Notes under the pieces: generated by a model | Told to the model about the DNA's origin: nothing | Seen by the model: only the letters and a program-made list of their open reading frames with translations | The model's database searches: none | Translations under genes and position numbers: made by a program | Assembly: GCA_945911015.1 (NCBI GenBank) | Contig: CAMDZW010000014.1 | Span: forward strand, 16,028 to 80,027 | From: an uncultured Propionibacteriaceae bacterium | GTDB lineage: Bacteria > Actinomycetota > Actinomycetes > Propionibacteriales > Propionibacteriaceae | Length of the DNA: 64,000 bases | Direction of reading: 5' to 3' | Shown here: positions 36,772-45,854 of the stretch, piece after piece | Layout of the letters: every line of letters begins with the position of its first letter | Numbering within the stretch: the first letter of the stretch is position 1

Positions 36772-37737
36772 ATGGACGTTCCCACAGCCGCCGATGTCGC
36801 CTCCGCCGCCGACCTGTTGGCCGGTGTTGCCCACCGTACGCCGGTGATGACCTCACGCACCCTCGACGAGCGGCTCCAGGCGCAGGTGTTCTTCAAGTGC
36901 GAGAACTTCCAGCGCATGGGGGCGTTCAAGTTCCGGGGTGGATACAACGCCATTTCACGCCTGACCGAGGCAGAAAAGTCCGGCGGCGTGGTGGCGTTCT
37001 CCTCGGGCAACCATGCTCAGGCCATCGCACTGGCCGCCCAGCTGCACGGGGTCCGCGCGACCATCGTCATGCCGCATGACGCACCCGAGGTCAAGGTGGC
37101 CGCGACCGCTGGCTATGGCGCCGACATCGTGCGGTACGACCGCTACACCGAGGATCGCCGCGAAGTCGCCGCCCGGGTGGCCGGTGAGCGCGGCGCGGTG
37201 CTGATCCCGCCGTACAACCATCCACAGGTGATCGCCGGGCAGGGGACCGCAGCCAAGGAGCTGATCGAGGATGCCGGCCCCCTGGACCTGCTCGTCGCCC
37301 CTCTGGGCGGAGGTGGACTGCTCGGCGGCACAGCCCTGGCCGCGGCCGAATGGTCCCCGGGTTGTCAGGTGATCGGGGTCGAACCGGAGACCGGCAATGA
37401 CGGCCAACTTTCCTTGCAACGCGGGGAAATCGTCACCATCGAGACACCACGGACGATCGCCGACGGCACCCAGACCACCGAGCTCGGTCCGCTGACGTTC
37501 GCCATCCTGCGCGACACCGGCGCCGAAGTCGTCACCGTCACCGACGACCAGATCGTCGAGGCGATGCGGTTCCTCGCAGAGCGGATGAAGCTGGTCATCG
37601 AGCCGTCGGGGGCCTCGAGCCTGGCCGGCCTGCTCACCCTGGCTGCCGACACCGTGATCGGGAAGCGGATCGGAGTGATCCTGTCCGGCGGCAATGTCGA
37701 CCTCACCCGCTTTGCCCATTTGGTCCAGTCCCAGTAG
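36772..37737 (+). CDS. PLP-dependent threonine/serine dehydratase (catabolic type)
   Basis: The protein is 321 aa. It is a fold-type II PLP enzyme with the Schiff-base lysine in MGAFKFRGGYNA, the substrate loop SSGNHAQAIALAA, and the phosphate-binding loop GGGGLLGGTALA. Residues HPQVIAGQGTAAKEL and EPSGASSLAGLL also match the family. It has no C-terminal ACT domain, so it resembles catabolic threonine dehydratase, serine racemase or threo-3-hydroxyaspartate ammonia-lyase rather than feedback-controlled biosynthetic IlvA. ilvD lies 25 kb away and is not cotranscribed. Confidence 0.9.
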   Translation: MDVPTAADVASAADLLAGVAHRTPVMTSRTLDERLQAQVFFKCENFQRMGAFKFRGGYNAISRLTEAEKSGGVVAFSSGNHAQAIALAAQLHGVRATIVMPHDAPEVKVAATAGYGADIVRYDRYTEDRREVAARVAGERGAVLIPPYNHPQVIAGQGTAAKELIEDAGPLDLLVAPLGGGGLLGGTALAAAEWSPGCQVIGVEPETGNDGQLSLQRGEIVTIETPRTIADGTQTTELGPLTFAILRDTGAEVVTVTDDQIVEAMRFLAERMKLVIEPSGASSLAGLLTLAADTVIGKRIGVILSGGNVDLTRFAHLVQSQ

Positions 37738-37828
37738 CCACTACCACCATCGGGGACCACGATGCACAAACACAGTGATTGCCCCTGAAACCCTTCCCTT
37801 TCCTCATCATTCGCGCGAGGATGGAGGA

Positions 37829-38272
37829 ATGGACGGCTCCGTCAAGGACTGGATGCTCCGGGTCGTCCTGGGCCGCGACCCGGAGGTGGTCGAGCACGGC
37901 CCACCGCCAGAGCTCCACCCGGACCTGATCGCCCTGGACCACGCGCTGGCCGAGATCCGCGCCGCCGAACCACAACCCACGATCCTGCTGCTGCACCATC
38001 TGCGCACACTCACCCACCGCGGGGTGCGGATCGTGTCCGTCCGCCCAGCTCCGGCCGCACTGACCGCACGGCTCCACTGTGCCGATGGCTCGACAATTCT
38101 GGTCCGTGCCGAACACACCGGCATCCTCGGTGCCATCGCGCTACGTCTCGCCTCGGGTCACTGGGTGCGGCTGGGCGAAGTGCTCGCCGCGACCGACACC
38201 GTACGGCTTCGTCTCACCACCGAGACCGGCCCGGTCACCGTGGAGGCCGTCGGATTTGATCAGGCTGACTGA
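37829..38272 (+). CDS. Hypothetical protein, 147 aa
   Basis: The start is ATG 37829 (MDGSVKDWMLRVVLGRDPEVV), with AGGA about seven bases upstream; earlier codons of the track ORF overlap the dehydratase gene. The first half is helical and the second half reads as alternating strands (LTARLHCADGSTILVRAEHTG, HWVRLGEVLAATDTVRLRLTTETGPVTVEAVGF). No signal peptide, membrane helix or known motif is seen. It lies between the dehydratase and the DUF5709 gene in the same direction. Confidence 0.7.
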   Translation: MDGSVKDWMLRVVLGRDPEVVEHGPPPELHPDLIALDHALAEIRAAEPQPTILLLHHLRTLTHRGVRIVSVRPAPAALTARLHCADGSTILVRAEHTGILGAIALRLASGHWVRLGEVLAATDTVRLRLTTETGPVTVEAVGFDQAD

Positions 38273-38295
38273 GCCCACCCCGATCGCCAGCGGCG

Positions 38296-38301
38296 TACAG
38301 T
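38296..38301 (+). promoter_or_regulatory. Leaderless-type -10 of the DUF5709 gene
   Basis: TACAGT is followed by six bases and ATG 38308. Confidence 0.55.
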
Positions 38302-38307
38302 CGCATC

Positions 38308-38748
38308 ATGAGTGAGCACCAGTTCGACGAGCCCGTCCCCGAGCAGTCCGAGCAGCTCGACCAGCTCCAGCCAGAGGACACGCTGATCGACCGCGGCGTC
38401 GACGACGTCCTGGACGAGGGCTACATCACACCTGACCATTGGAGCCCTGCCCAGGAGGTCGATGCCGAGCAGACGCTCGACGACCGTCTCAAGCAGGAGG
38501 TCCCCGATGACGAACCCGACACCGAGACACCACCCGACGAGCCCTGGGCTGACGAGCAGCTGCACGACGGCGAGGTCGGACGGGAGCGTGCCGGCCGGTT
38601 GGTCGACGCCGCGACTGCCGACAACGAGGACATCGAGCCGACGCTGATCGGCGAGGATGTCGGTTTCGCCGGCGGTGCCGCGAGCGCCGAGGAGGCCGCC
38701 GTCCACGTCGTCGACGACGGCCCCGACGACTCCATCACTCCTGGTTGA
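38308..38748 (+). CDS. DUF5709-type acidic protein
   Basis: The protein is 146 aa and strongly acidic. It has the pattern of an actinobacterial family of unknown function (DUF5709): EDTLIDRGVDDVLDEGYITPDHWSP, then QTLDDRLKQEVPDDEPD, the motif ERAGRLVDA, and the tail GEDVGFAGGAASAEEAAVHVV. The low complexity and charge suggest a largely disordered protein. Its last 14 bases overlap the convergent binding-protein gene. Confidence 0.85.
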   Translation: MSEHQFDEPVPEQSEQLDQLQPEDTLIDRGVDDVLDEGYITPDHWSPAQEVDAEQTLDDRLKQEVPDDEPDTETPPDEPWADEQLHDGEVGRERAGRLVDAATADNEDIEPTLIGEDVGFAGGAASAEEAAVHVVDDGPDDSITPG

Positions 38749-40702
38749 GCCACACCTGCTCGACGTGGGTCAGTCCCTCACGTCCGGTGGCATAGCTGAA
38801 CGGCGCCTCGTCCGGCAGCACATTCTTGGTCTGTTCGGTCACCACGACCGGCTGGAACGGTGGGCGGACCACACCGATCATGTAGACCTTCTCCTTGTGC
38901 TGCTGGATGATCGCCTGTCCGGCGGCGATCCGTTCCTCGTCGTTGTTGGCCGTCTTCAGCGCATCCCAATTGTCCATCAGCTGCTGCATCTCCGGGGTCG
39001 GCTTCTCCCCGGACTCACCCTTGGTCTGGTAGTACTGCCCGAATCCGGCGCCGAAGTGGTTGCTGGCCGAAGTCGGGATCCACCACACATCCTCCAGGTC
39101 CATGTGGTCGCTCGGGGCGCTGGTCCCGTCGAGGTCGAAGTCGTTGCTGACCCGCAGCTGGGTGTAGAGGGTGCCGTCAACCGGTTTCAGCACGACCTTC
39201 AGTCCGACCTTGGCGAAGTCGTTGATCACCATCTGGAAGCAGCTGGCCAACGGCACCTGGTTGCTTGACTCGACGAACATCATGACCGGTTCGAAGGGCT
39301 TGCCATCGGGACGAGTGCGCCATTGGCCCGTCTTGGTCATGCCCAGCTCGTCCAGCAGAGCTTCGGACTTGGCCGGGTCATACTCCAGGAAGGTCTCTCC
39401 GGCGCCCTCCACCCAGTAGTCGGTGCCCTCGCTGGCGATCGGCTGGCGGATCACCCCGATGCCGCTGAGCAGAGCCTCATTGACGTCGTCACGGTTGATC
39501 GCGTGGGACAGTGCCTGGCGGAACCGGACATCGGTGAAGAGTTCGCGCAGCTCCGGGTCCTTGTGGGACAGGTTCGGGATGACCGCGGCCGTGCCACCGG
39601 AGTTGACCCACCGGGCGACCCGGTAACCGCGGTCGTCGGCATTCTCCAGCAACACCTGGGCGCCGCTGAACGCAAGACCGGTGCCTTGGAGGTCCAGTTC
39701 ACCGTTGGCCGCACGGAGGTCGAGAGCCTCCTGGTTGAGGATCTGCACCGAGATCCGATCGATGTAGGGCAATTGACGACCGTCGGGATCAGTCTTGAAG
39801 TAGTACGGATTTCGTTCCAGGGTTGCGGTTCCGCTGCCTCCCGACGGGCTGACGACCCGATAGGCGCCGAGCACCGGCAGATCAGGGTTGACCCAGGCGT
39901 TGGACCGATCGACGAAGTACTTGTCCCAAGTGTCGAAGCCGGCCGCCTTGGCCACCTTGGTCGCTTCCTCGTCGCCGACATGGTCGGGATGGAACTGCTT
40001 CAGGTAGTGCATCGGCTTGAACAGCTGCCAGCCATTGACCACATGCGCCATGTACTGCGGGAACAGCGGGTTCGAGGTGCCGAAGGTGACGGTGAAGGTA
40101 CGGTCGTCGACCCAGTCCACGGTCGGCTTGTTCTGGTTGGCGTCGCTCCAGAAGTAGGGGGCAGCCGGGAAGATCGTGTCATTGCCCAGGTAGTCGGCGA
40201 AGGCGAAGTCGACGTCATCGGAGGTGAAGGGTTCACCGTCGGACCATTTCAGCCCATCACGGATGGTGATGGTCCAGACATCGCTGGTCTCGTTGGGCTC
40301 GAAGGACTCAGCCACGCTCGGCAGTTGCCTCAGACCCGGCAGATCCCACTCCAGGTAGCCACTCGGCGACAGAATCGTGATCGGGGTGATCCCGTCGCTG
40401 GTCGAGGCATAGCGCAGGGTGCCGCCGTACTGGCCGGGCCCTTCGACCAGGTCGACCACGACCGGGTTCGTCGGCAGGCGCTCCTCCAGTGGCGGCAGCT
40501 CCCCGGCCTCGACGAGCTTGGTCAGCCTCGGTGATTCCTTGACATCGGCCCCGGCCGGCGGCGTGGTCGACGGGGTACTGCCCGAGTCGGCCGGCGCACA
40601 GGCTGCCAAACCGGACAGGGTTGCCAGGCTCATCGCACCACCGATCAGGGTGCGACGGGCCATCACGGGCCGGAGGGTCAGTCGTACGGTGTCAGAGGTC
40701 AT
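38735..40702 (-). CDS. Family-5 solute-binding lipoprotein without adjacent permeases
   Basis: The protein is 655 aa from ATG 40702 (AAGGAGAA upstream). It has a signal with MARRTLIGGAMSLATLSGLAAC (lipobox LAAC) and a Ser/Thr/Pro tether. The body contains VWTITIRDGLKWSDGEPFTSDDVDFAFADYL and RFRQALSHAINRDDVNEAL, typical of SBP_bac_5. It lies 26 bases after the FAD oxidoreductase gene and shares its promoter. No permease or ATPase is nearby, so it may deliver its ligand to the importer at 29-35 kb or to a distant one. Confidence 0.9.
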   Translation of the reverse strand: MTSDTVRLTLRPVMARRTLIGGAMSLATLSGLAACAPADSGSTPSTTPPAGADVKESPRLTKLVEAGELPPLEERLPTNPVVVDLVEGPGQYGGTLRYASTSDGITPITILSPSGYLEWDLPGLRQLPSVAESFEPNETSDVWTITIRDGLKWSDGEPFTSDDVDFAFADYLGNDTIFPAAPYFWSDANQNKPTVDWVDDRTFTVTFGTSNPLFPQYMAHVVNGWQLFKPMHYLKQFHPDHVGDEEATKVAKAAGFDTWDKYFVDRSNAWVNPDLPVLGAYRVVSPSGGSGTATLERNPYYFKTDPDGRQLPYIDRISVQILNQEALDLRAANGELDLQGTGLAFSGAQVLLENADDRGYRVARWVNSGGTAAVIPNLSHKDPELRELFTDVRFRQALSHAINRDDVNEALLSGIGVIRQPIASEGTDYWVEGAGETFLEYDPAKSEALLDELGMTKTGQWRTRPDGKPFEPVMMFVESSNQVPLASCFQMVINDFAKVGLKVVLKPVDGTLYTQLRVSNDFDLDGTSAPSDHMDLEDVWWIPTSASNHFGAGFGQYYQTKGESGEKPTPEMQQLMDNWDALKTANNDEERIAAGQAIIQQHKEKVYMIGVVRPPFQPVVVTEQTKNVLPDEAPFSYATGREGLTHVEQVWLNQE

Positions 40703-40728
40703 GGGGTTCTCCTTCGCTTGCGCGCTTG

Positions 40729-42351
40729 TCACGGCCGTGTGAACACGGTGTCGGGCCAGGCCAGACCGACGCCGAGAGTGGATTCCAGCAGCTGCTGGAA
40801 GTCAGTGAGCAGATCAGTGGTGTTGCGGACCGTACGGGGGCTGACGGCCTTGTCCAGGCAGTACGCAGCAAGCGCGCCGGCCGCCTCGCCGATGTTCCAC
40901 TCGACCGGGTGGAGGCGGTAGCACCCGTTGGTGATGTGAGTCGTGCCGATGTTCTTGTTGGCGGGCAGAAGATTGTCGACACGTTCAGGGATCAGCGCCC
41001 CGAGCGGGATCTGGAACGGGTGGCTGGCGATGTCCACGTAGGTCCGGGGACCCTCCGGCCCACCGGTGCTGGGATGCAGATCGATCCGGTACGAGCCGAT
41101 GCCGACCGAGTCCGCGAAGAGCTCGGACCGGTCGCTCGCTCCGGCGGCGCGACGCGCCTCGATCCCCACATGCTGTTCGGTGACGGTGAACTCGGATCGG
41201 ATGCGCCGCGACTCACGGATATAGGGCCGCATCGCCAACTCGTCGAGGGTGCCGAGCAGGTCACCCCGCGGCCGCAGCCCCGGGTAGCCGTGACCGTCGT
41301 CGTGGCGTGGCGCCTCGGTCTGCATCCAGTACAGGAAGGACAGGCTGAGCTGCCGGCTCGACTCCAGTGCGGCCTCCCGCTCCTGGTCGGTGACGCCGAG
41401 CAGGGGGCCGTACCAGTAGTCCAGCTGCGGCCAGTTGACCAGTGTGATGTCGCTGACCAAGGTGCCGGGATGAAAGTTCTGCACCGAGGCAATCCGGCGG
41501 AACGGCCACCAGGTGCCGGTGTGGATGCCGCCCTGCGCGGTGGTGTCGTCACGGAAGATCCGCAGCTCGCGTTGTTTCAGCGAGATCGGGTTGACATCAG
41601 GCCAGGCCAGCTGTGATCCGGGCCAGAAGTCGGAGCGTGCTGCCTGCCAGGCGTCGTACTGCTCGGGCTTGGCGATGGTGAAGTCCTCGCCCTCGACATG
41701 GTCCATCGCCAAGCACCAGCTGAAGGCCTGCTGGTCGGCCGGCTCGGCATGGTCGGTGCGGGCATGGAGCTCGCCGGTGTCGGCCTGCGCCTCGGCGCCG
41801 ATGACGTGCTCGACAACGCCGAGCTCGAGGAGATCACCCAGCTCGGTGGCGTCAAGGATGTAGGGCGCGGCGATCACGTGCCGGTCGCCGGTTCGCCGGT
41901 CCTCCACGGTGACCGAGACGACTCGGTCTCCGTCGGTCTCACAGGCCACCGGAACATGTTCGAGCAACACTTCGAGTCGCTTGCTGGTGCGATGCGGCGC
42001 CAGCATCTCGTCAATCGCGGCGACGGCGATCCGCGGCTCATGACAGAGCCGGCTGACCCGGCCGAACCCGGGATCGAAGCGTGGTTCCTCACGGGCGGCA
42101 TCGGTCAGCGGATAGTTGCGGCGATACTGACCGCGGATGCGTTCGCGCAGTGCGCGGTAGGTGCGGGTCCCGCCGAACTGTTCCATCCAACGGTTCTCAT
42201 CCGGCGGGACCGCCTGACTGGTCAGCTGGCCTCCGAGCCACCCGGACTCCTCGGTCAAGATGACCGCACGGCCCAGTCGAGCTGCGGCCAGGGCTGCTGC
42301 CACTCCGCCCAAACCCCCGCCGATCACCAGCACCTCAGCTGTTCGCTCCAC
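40729..42351 (-). CDS. FAD-dependent oxidoreductase (FAD_oxidored, PF12831-like)
   Basis: The protein is 540 aa from GTG 42351, chosen because GAGGA lies four bases upstream; the track ORF extends across the promoter. The N-terminus is a dinucleotide fold (VLVIGGGLGGVAAALAAARLGRAVILTEESGWLGGQLTSQ). It continues with the PF12831 pattern (PYILDATELGDLLELGVVEHVIGAE), and the C-terminal FQIPLGALIPERVDNLLPANKNIGTTHITNG completes the FAD site. Such proteins sit in polysaccharide and sugar-use loci. It is the first gene of an operon with a solute-binding lipoprotein, divergent from a LacI regulator. Confidence 0.9.
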   Translation of the reverse strand: MERTAEVLVIGGGLGGVAAALAAARLGRAVILTEESGWLGGQLTSQAVPPDENRWMEQFGGTRTYRALRERIRGQYRRNYPLTDAAREEPRFDPGFGRVSRLCHEPRIAVAAIDEMLAPHRTSKRLEVLLEHVPVACETDGDRVVSVTVEDRRTGDRHVIAAPYILDATELGDLLELGVVEHVIGAEAQADTGELHARTDHAEPADQQAFSWCLAMDHVEGEDFTIAKPEQYDAWQAARSDFWPGSQLAWPDVNPISLKQRELRIFRDDTTAQGGIHTGTWWPFRRIASVQNFHPGTLVSDITLVNWPQLDYWYGPLLGVTDQEREAALESSRQLSLSFLYWMQTEAPRHDDGHGYPGLRPRGDLLGTLDELAMRPYIRESRRIRSEFTVTEQHVGIEARRAAGASDRSELFADSVGIGSYRIDLHPSTGGPEGPRTYVDIASHPFQIPLGALIPERVDNLLPANKNIGTTHITNGCYRLHPVEWNIGEAAGALAAYCLDKAVSPRTVRNTTDLLTDFQQLLESTLGVGLAWPDTVFTRP

Positions 42352-42387
42352 GCTGTCCTCACCTGTTGATTTCCCGAGTAATGTCGC

Positions 42388-42417
42388 ACAGTACGCATTC
42401 CCGTACGGGATCGTCAA
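42388..42417 (-). promoter_or_regulatory. Promoter of the FAD oxidoreductase operon with palindromic operator in the spacer
   Basis: On the minus strand TTGACG (42412-42417) and TACTGT (42388-42393) are spaced by 18 bases. TCCCGTACGGGA (42399-42410), a perfect 12-bp palindrome, lies centrally in the spacer. Its position between the divergent lacI-type gene and this operon fits repression by that regulator. A caution is that CGTACG is common throughout the window. Confidence 0.7.
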
Positions 42418-42449
42418 GACCCCTCGACCGTGACGTAGAGTCCCGGGCT

Positions 42450-43502
42450 GTGAGCGAAAGTGAGCCCGAGGGGACCCGCGGTCGGCGGACCAAGCGCCCG
42501 ACGCGCGCCGATGTCGCCCGGCTCGCCGGAGTGTCGGCACCGGTGGTGTCGGCCGTGGTCAACCCGAACAACCGCAACAACGTCGGGGTGAGCGCCGCGA
42601 CCCGCGAACGTGTCCTGGCCGCCGTACGGGAGTTGGGTTATGTCCCGAACCTGGTCGCGCAGAGCCTGGCCGGCGGACGCAGCAATGTGATCAGTCTGTT
42701 CACCTACGAGGCGGTGTTCCCGGCCGAGAGCGAGAACTTCTTCCACGAATTCTTCGTCGGCATCGAGCAGGAGGCCGATGCCCAGGGCTACAGCCTGCTC
42801 CTGGTCACCTCCAGCCGGGATGCCAACGGAGCAAGGGCCATCTTCGTCGACGGCCGCAACTCACTGCAGCTGGCCGACGGCGCGATCATCTTCGGTGGCC
42901 ACCGTGCCACCGATGAGCTCTCCCTGCTCCACCGTGACGGCTTTCCCTTTGTGCACATCGGTCGGCGCCACATCGATGACGGCGAGATCTCGTACGTGGC
43001 CGCCGATTATGTCGCCGGGGCACAGGCCGCCACTGCTCAACTGATCGGCCGCGGTCACCGCCGGATCGGCTTTGCCAGCACTGAGCTTCCGGCCGATGCC
43101 GCAAAGGAACGCAAGGCGGGATTCCTTGCTGCCATGGCATCTGCGGACCTTGACCCGGTCGTCATCCCGTTGCGTCAGGTCGATCTGCTGTCCCAGATCC
43201 GCGCCCACGAACTCACCGCCGTCGTCTTCGAGACCATCCAGGAGGCACGCGCCCTGCACCGGGCGGCCACTGCCGACGGGATGTCGGTCCCCGACGACCT
43301 GTCCCTGGTCAGCCTCGGCGGCCAGACCGGCCTTCAAAGCGGCATCCCAATCTCTGGCCTCACCATCCCGCGACGCGAGATGGGACGTCTGGCTGTGCGC
43401 AACCTCGTTCAGCTGCTCAACGATCCGGACAGCCCACCGGTGCAGAGCATCGTCGAACACAGCGAGGAGTACGAAGCGACCGTCGCCCCACCTCGGAGCT
43501 GA
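42450..43502 (+). CDS. LacI-family transcriptional regulator
   Basis: The protein is 350 aa from GTG 42450 (TAGAGT eight bases upstream), so the first 28 residues of the track ORF are not coding. A basic lead (RGRRTKRPTRADVARLAGVSAPVVSAVVN) forms the LacI HTH. The hinge helix follows (TRERVLAAVRELGYVPNLVAQSLAGGRSNVISL), then a periplasmic-binding-like sensor domain ending IPRREMGRLAVRNLVQLL. It is divergent from the FAD oxidoreductase operon and probably represses it until a sugar-like ligand is bound. Confidence 0.93.
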   Translation: MSESEPEGTRGRRTKRPTRADVARLAGVSAPVVSAVVNPNNRNNVGVSAATRERVLAAVRELGYVPNLVAQSLAGGRSNVISLFTYEAVFPAESENFFHEFFVGIEQEADAQGYSLLLVTSSRDANGARAIFVDGRNSLQLADGAIIFGGHRATDELSLLHRDGFPFVHIGRRHIDDGEISYVAADYVAGAQAATAQLIGRGHRRIGFASTELPADAAKERKAGFLAAMASADLDPVVIPLRQVDLLSQIRAHELTAVVFETIQEARALHRAATADGMSVPDDLSLVSLGGQTGLQSGIPISGLTIPRREMGRLAVRNLVQLLNDPDSPPVQSIVEHSEEYEATVAPPRS

Positions 43503-43569
43503 ATCAGTCGGTCACGGAGCGGTTACGTTGGGCCTCGACCCACAGATAGTGCTTGCGCAGCGCGGACGA

Positions 43570-44451
43570 TCACTCCGCTACGCGGACGTTGATCAGGTTC
43601 GCCCAGGGATCGTCGAAGGAGACGGTCCGCCCGTCATCTCGGGTCGCGATGTCGTAGTGCTTCATGCGTTCGGTCAGGGCACCGATCTCGTCGGCGCTCG
43701 GCACCACGATGTCGACCTGCCCGAGGCCGAGAGCCGGCTGACGGCGGCCGGCGCCGCGGGACTTCCAGGTGTTCATGGCCATGTGGTGGTGGTAGCCGCC
43801 GGCGCTGACGAAGAGCGCCTGCCCGTCGAAGTCTGCGGTCGCCTCGAACCCGAGTCGGTCGACATAGAAGTCCCGGGCAGTGGCGGTGTCACCGACCGAC
43901 AGGTGGACGTGACCGACCGTGGCCCCGCCGAGCGCGGCGGGCGTTTCGCGGCCCCGCTCGGTGAGGTGCTCGGCCAGGAACGCCTGCGGGTCAAGGAAGA
44001 GGGTGTCCATCTCGACCTGGCCGTGCGTCCAGCTCCACTCGCTCCGGTCCCGGTCCCAGTAGAGCTCGACGCCGTTGCCCTCGGGATCGTCAAAGTAGAA
44101 CGCCTGACTGACCAGGTGGTCGCTCGATCCGACGAAGCGCACATCGGGTCGGCGTGCCGCAGCTGCCACGGCTGCGGCCAGGGCTTCCCGGGTCTCGTAC
44201 AGGATTGCGGTGTGGAAGAGCCCGGCCTGACCGGGGCCCGCAGCGCGCAGCTGCGGCGAGTGGCGCAGCACGATCGCCGAGTGCCCGTTGCGGCCCAACG
44301 TCACCTCTGGCCCGTTGGCAGACAACACCTCCAGCGCCACAGCATCGCGATAGTAGGCGGTCATCGCCTCGAGATCGGCCACGTCGAGGGTCACCGCGCC
44401 CATCGCGGTGTCCGCAGCGAGCTTCTCGGGTGTGGTCGTCGGGACGGTCAT
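43570..44451 (-). CDS. Two-domain VOC protein, catechol-2,3-dioxygenase (CatE)-like
   Basis: The protein is 293 aa from ATG 44451 (GGAGGA upstream). It has two vicinal-oxygen-chelate domains. The first holds LFHTAILY and DPEGNGVELYWDRDRSEW; the second holds VGHVHLSVGDTATARDFYVDRLGF and LGLGQVDIVVPS with the C-terminal FDDPWANLINV. The pattern matches the CatE/YfiE group, members of which cleave catechols or take part in quinone detoxification. The next gene downstream of the shared promoter region is an MFS exporter. Ring-cleavage activity itself is inference. Confidence 0.88.
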   Translation of the reverse strand: MTVPTTTPEKLAADTAMGAVTLDVADLEAMTAYYRDAVALEVLSANGPEVTLGRNGHSAIVLRHSPQLRAAGPGQAGLFHTAILYETREALAAAVAAAARRPDVRFVGSSDHLVSQAFYFDDPEGNGVELYWDRDRSEWSWTHGQVEMDTLFLDPQAFLAEHLTERGRETPAALGGATVGHVHLSVGDTATARDFYVDRLGFEATADFDGQALFVSAGGYHHHMAMNTWKSRGAGRRQPALGLGQVDIVVPSADEIGALTERMKHYDIATRDDGRTVSFDDPWANLINVRVAE

Positions 44452-44473
44452 CAGATCCTCCGTTTGGTTGCAG

Positions 44474-44489
44474 CTTCAACTACTTCAAC
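44474..44489 (-). promoter_or_regulatory. Direct repeat before the CatE-like gene
   Basis: CTTCAAC occurs twice (44474-44480 and 44483-44489), nine bases apart, in the 65-base gap between the MFS stop and the CatE-like start. It could be an operator, but no regulator is identifiable. Confidence 0.3.
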
Positions 44490-44516
44490 GCCGGAGATCT
44501 GCACAACATTCCCGGA

Positions 44517-45848
44517 TCACTGATCGGCAGCCGTCGCCTTGGCGACCGTGGCTTCGGCCGGAATGTCCTTGTACTGTTGCGAGATCCGACGATAGGACTT
44601 GGTGGCGAAGGCTCCCAACCCGATCAGGATCGACACGATCCCGGCAAAGAGAAAGCACAAAGCGATGCCGCGGGTGCTGCCCTCGCCGAGCAACCACCCC
44701 CAGGTCTGCTTGCCCTGGACACCGTTCATGTACGGGATCACCCAGAATTCGGCGATCGGTGCGATCAGGAACGAGGTGATCGGGCCGGAGGCGGCCTCGA
44801 AGGTCATCGCGAAGCCGAACACCCGACCCTGGGTGCGGAACGGAACCAGGCGTTGGATGACCGTCTGCTCGGCCGCCTCCACCATCGGCATGATCATCAT
44901 GAAGACCCAGATGCCGGCGGCGTAGAGCCACCACAGTTCGCGGATCGCGAAGGTCGCGCCGAGCAGGCCGATCACGACGGTCAGGATCAGCATCGTACGG
45001 ATGGGGTTGGCGCCAAGACCGAACTTGGCCACGATGCCGCCGCCGATCAGGAAACCGGTCGAGGTCACGCCAAGCACGATCCCCCACAGCTGCGGGGAGA
45101 ACAGCTCCAGCCCGTACGGGTCCATCAGTGCCATGAACACGCCACCGGTGAGGTTGTTGAAGGTGGTGAAGATGATCAGCGCCATCAGCCCGGGCGCTGC
45201 TCGTACGGCGAGGTAGCCGCCACGGAAGTCGACTGCCTTGTGGTCGGGGTCAGCGATGATCTCGGGCTCGGGGATCCGGATGCTGATCAGGTGGGTGAGG
45301 GCGACCGCGACGAGCAGGATGGCGATCAGCAGGGTCCAGCCCATCCCGAGGAACCCGATCGCCAGACCAGAGAAGACGCTGGTGACCAGGAAGGCGAGGC
45401 CCTGGACCGTGCCGACCAAACCGTTGGCATTGGCGCGACGCTCGGACGGGACGAGCAGCGTGACCGTCGTGGACAGGGCGATGTTGCGCAGTTGTTCGAC
45501 CACCGCACCGATGAGCACGATGACCGCAAAGATCCAGAACCACGGCTGTCCCAGATCCAGCAGCGACCGAATGGGGATGAGCAGGTAGACGATGCCGGCG
45601 AGCGCAAACATGGCCAGGGTGCCGACGCCGGAGAAGACCATCACTGTGTGCTTGCGGTAGCGGTCGACGAAACTGCCGAAGGCCATACTCGAGACCGCGA
45701 CGAGCATCATGTAGGCGCCGCCGATCAGACCGGTGGCCAGCACGGACTTGGTCTCGAGGTAGACCCAGAACGTCAGGGCAAACCAGAGGAAGCTCGTCGT
45801 GACGTTGGCGATCGCCGTGTTGACCAGGACGTGGAGGAAGGTCCGCAT
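44517..45848 (-). CDS. MFS transporter, DHA3-like
   Basis: The protein is 443 aa with twelve membrane helices and the drug-efflux motif region GSFVDRYRKHTVMVFSGVGTL after helix 2. It has VPSERRANANGLVGTVQGLAFLVTSVFSGLAIGFLG in the middle and FRTQGRVFGFAMTFEAASGP in the second half. This is the pattern of MFS_3-type exporters. TAGGAT six bases before ATG 45848 and a palindrome just upstream suggest a leaderless, regulated transcript that may run on into the CatE-like gene. Confidence 0.92.
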   Translation of the reverse strand: MRTFLHVLVNTAIANVTTSFLWFALTFWVYLETKSVLATGLIGGAYMMLVAVSSMAFGSFVDRYRKHTVMVFSGVGTLAMFALAGIVYLLIPIRSLLDLGQPWFWIFAVIVLIGAVVEQLRNIALSTTVTLLVPSERRANANGLVGTVQGLAFLVTSVFSGLAIGFLGMGWTLLIAILLVAVALTHLISIRIPEPEIIADPDHKAVDFRGGYLAVRAAPGLMALIIFTTFNNLTGGVFMALMDPYGLELFSPQLWGIVLGVTSTGFLIGGGIVAKFGLGANPIRTMLILTVVIGLLGATFAIRELWWLYAAGIWVFMMIMPMVEAAEQTVIQRLVPFRTQGRVFGFAMTFEAASGPITSFLIAPIAEFWVIPYMNGVQGKQTWGWLLGEGSTRGIALCFLFAGIVSILIGLGAFATKSYRRISQQYKDIPAEATVAKATAADQ

Positions 45849-45854
45849 CCAAGA

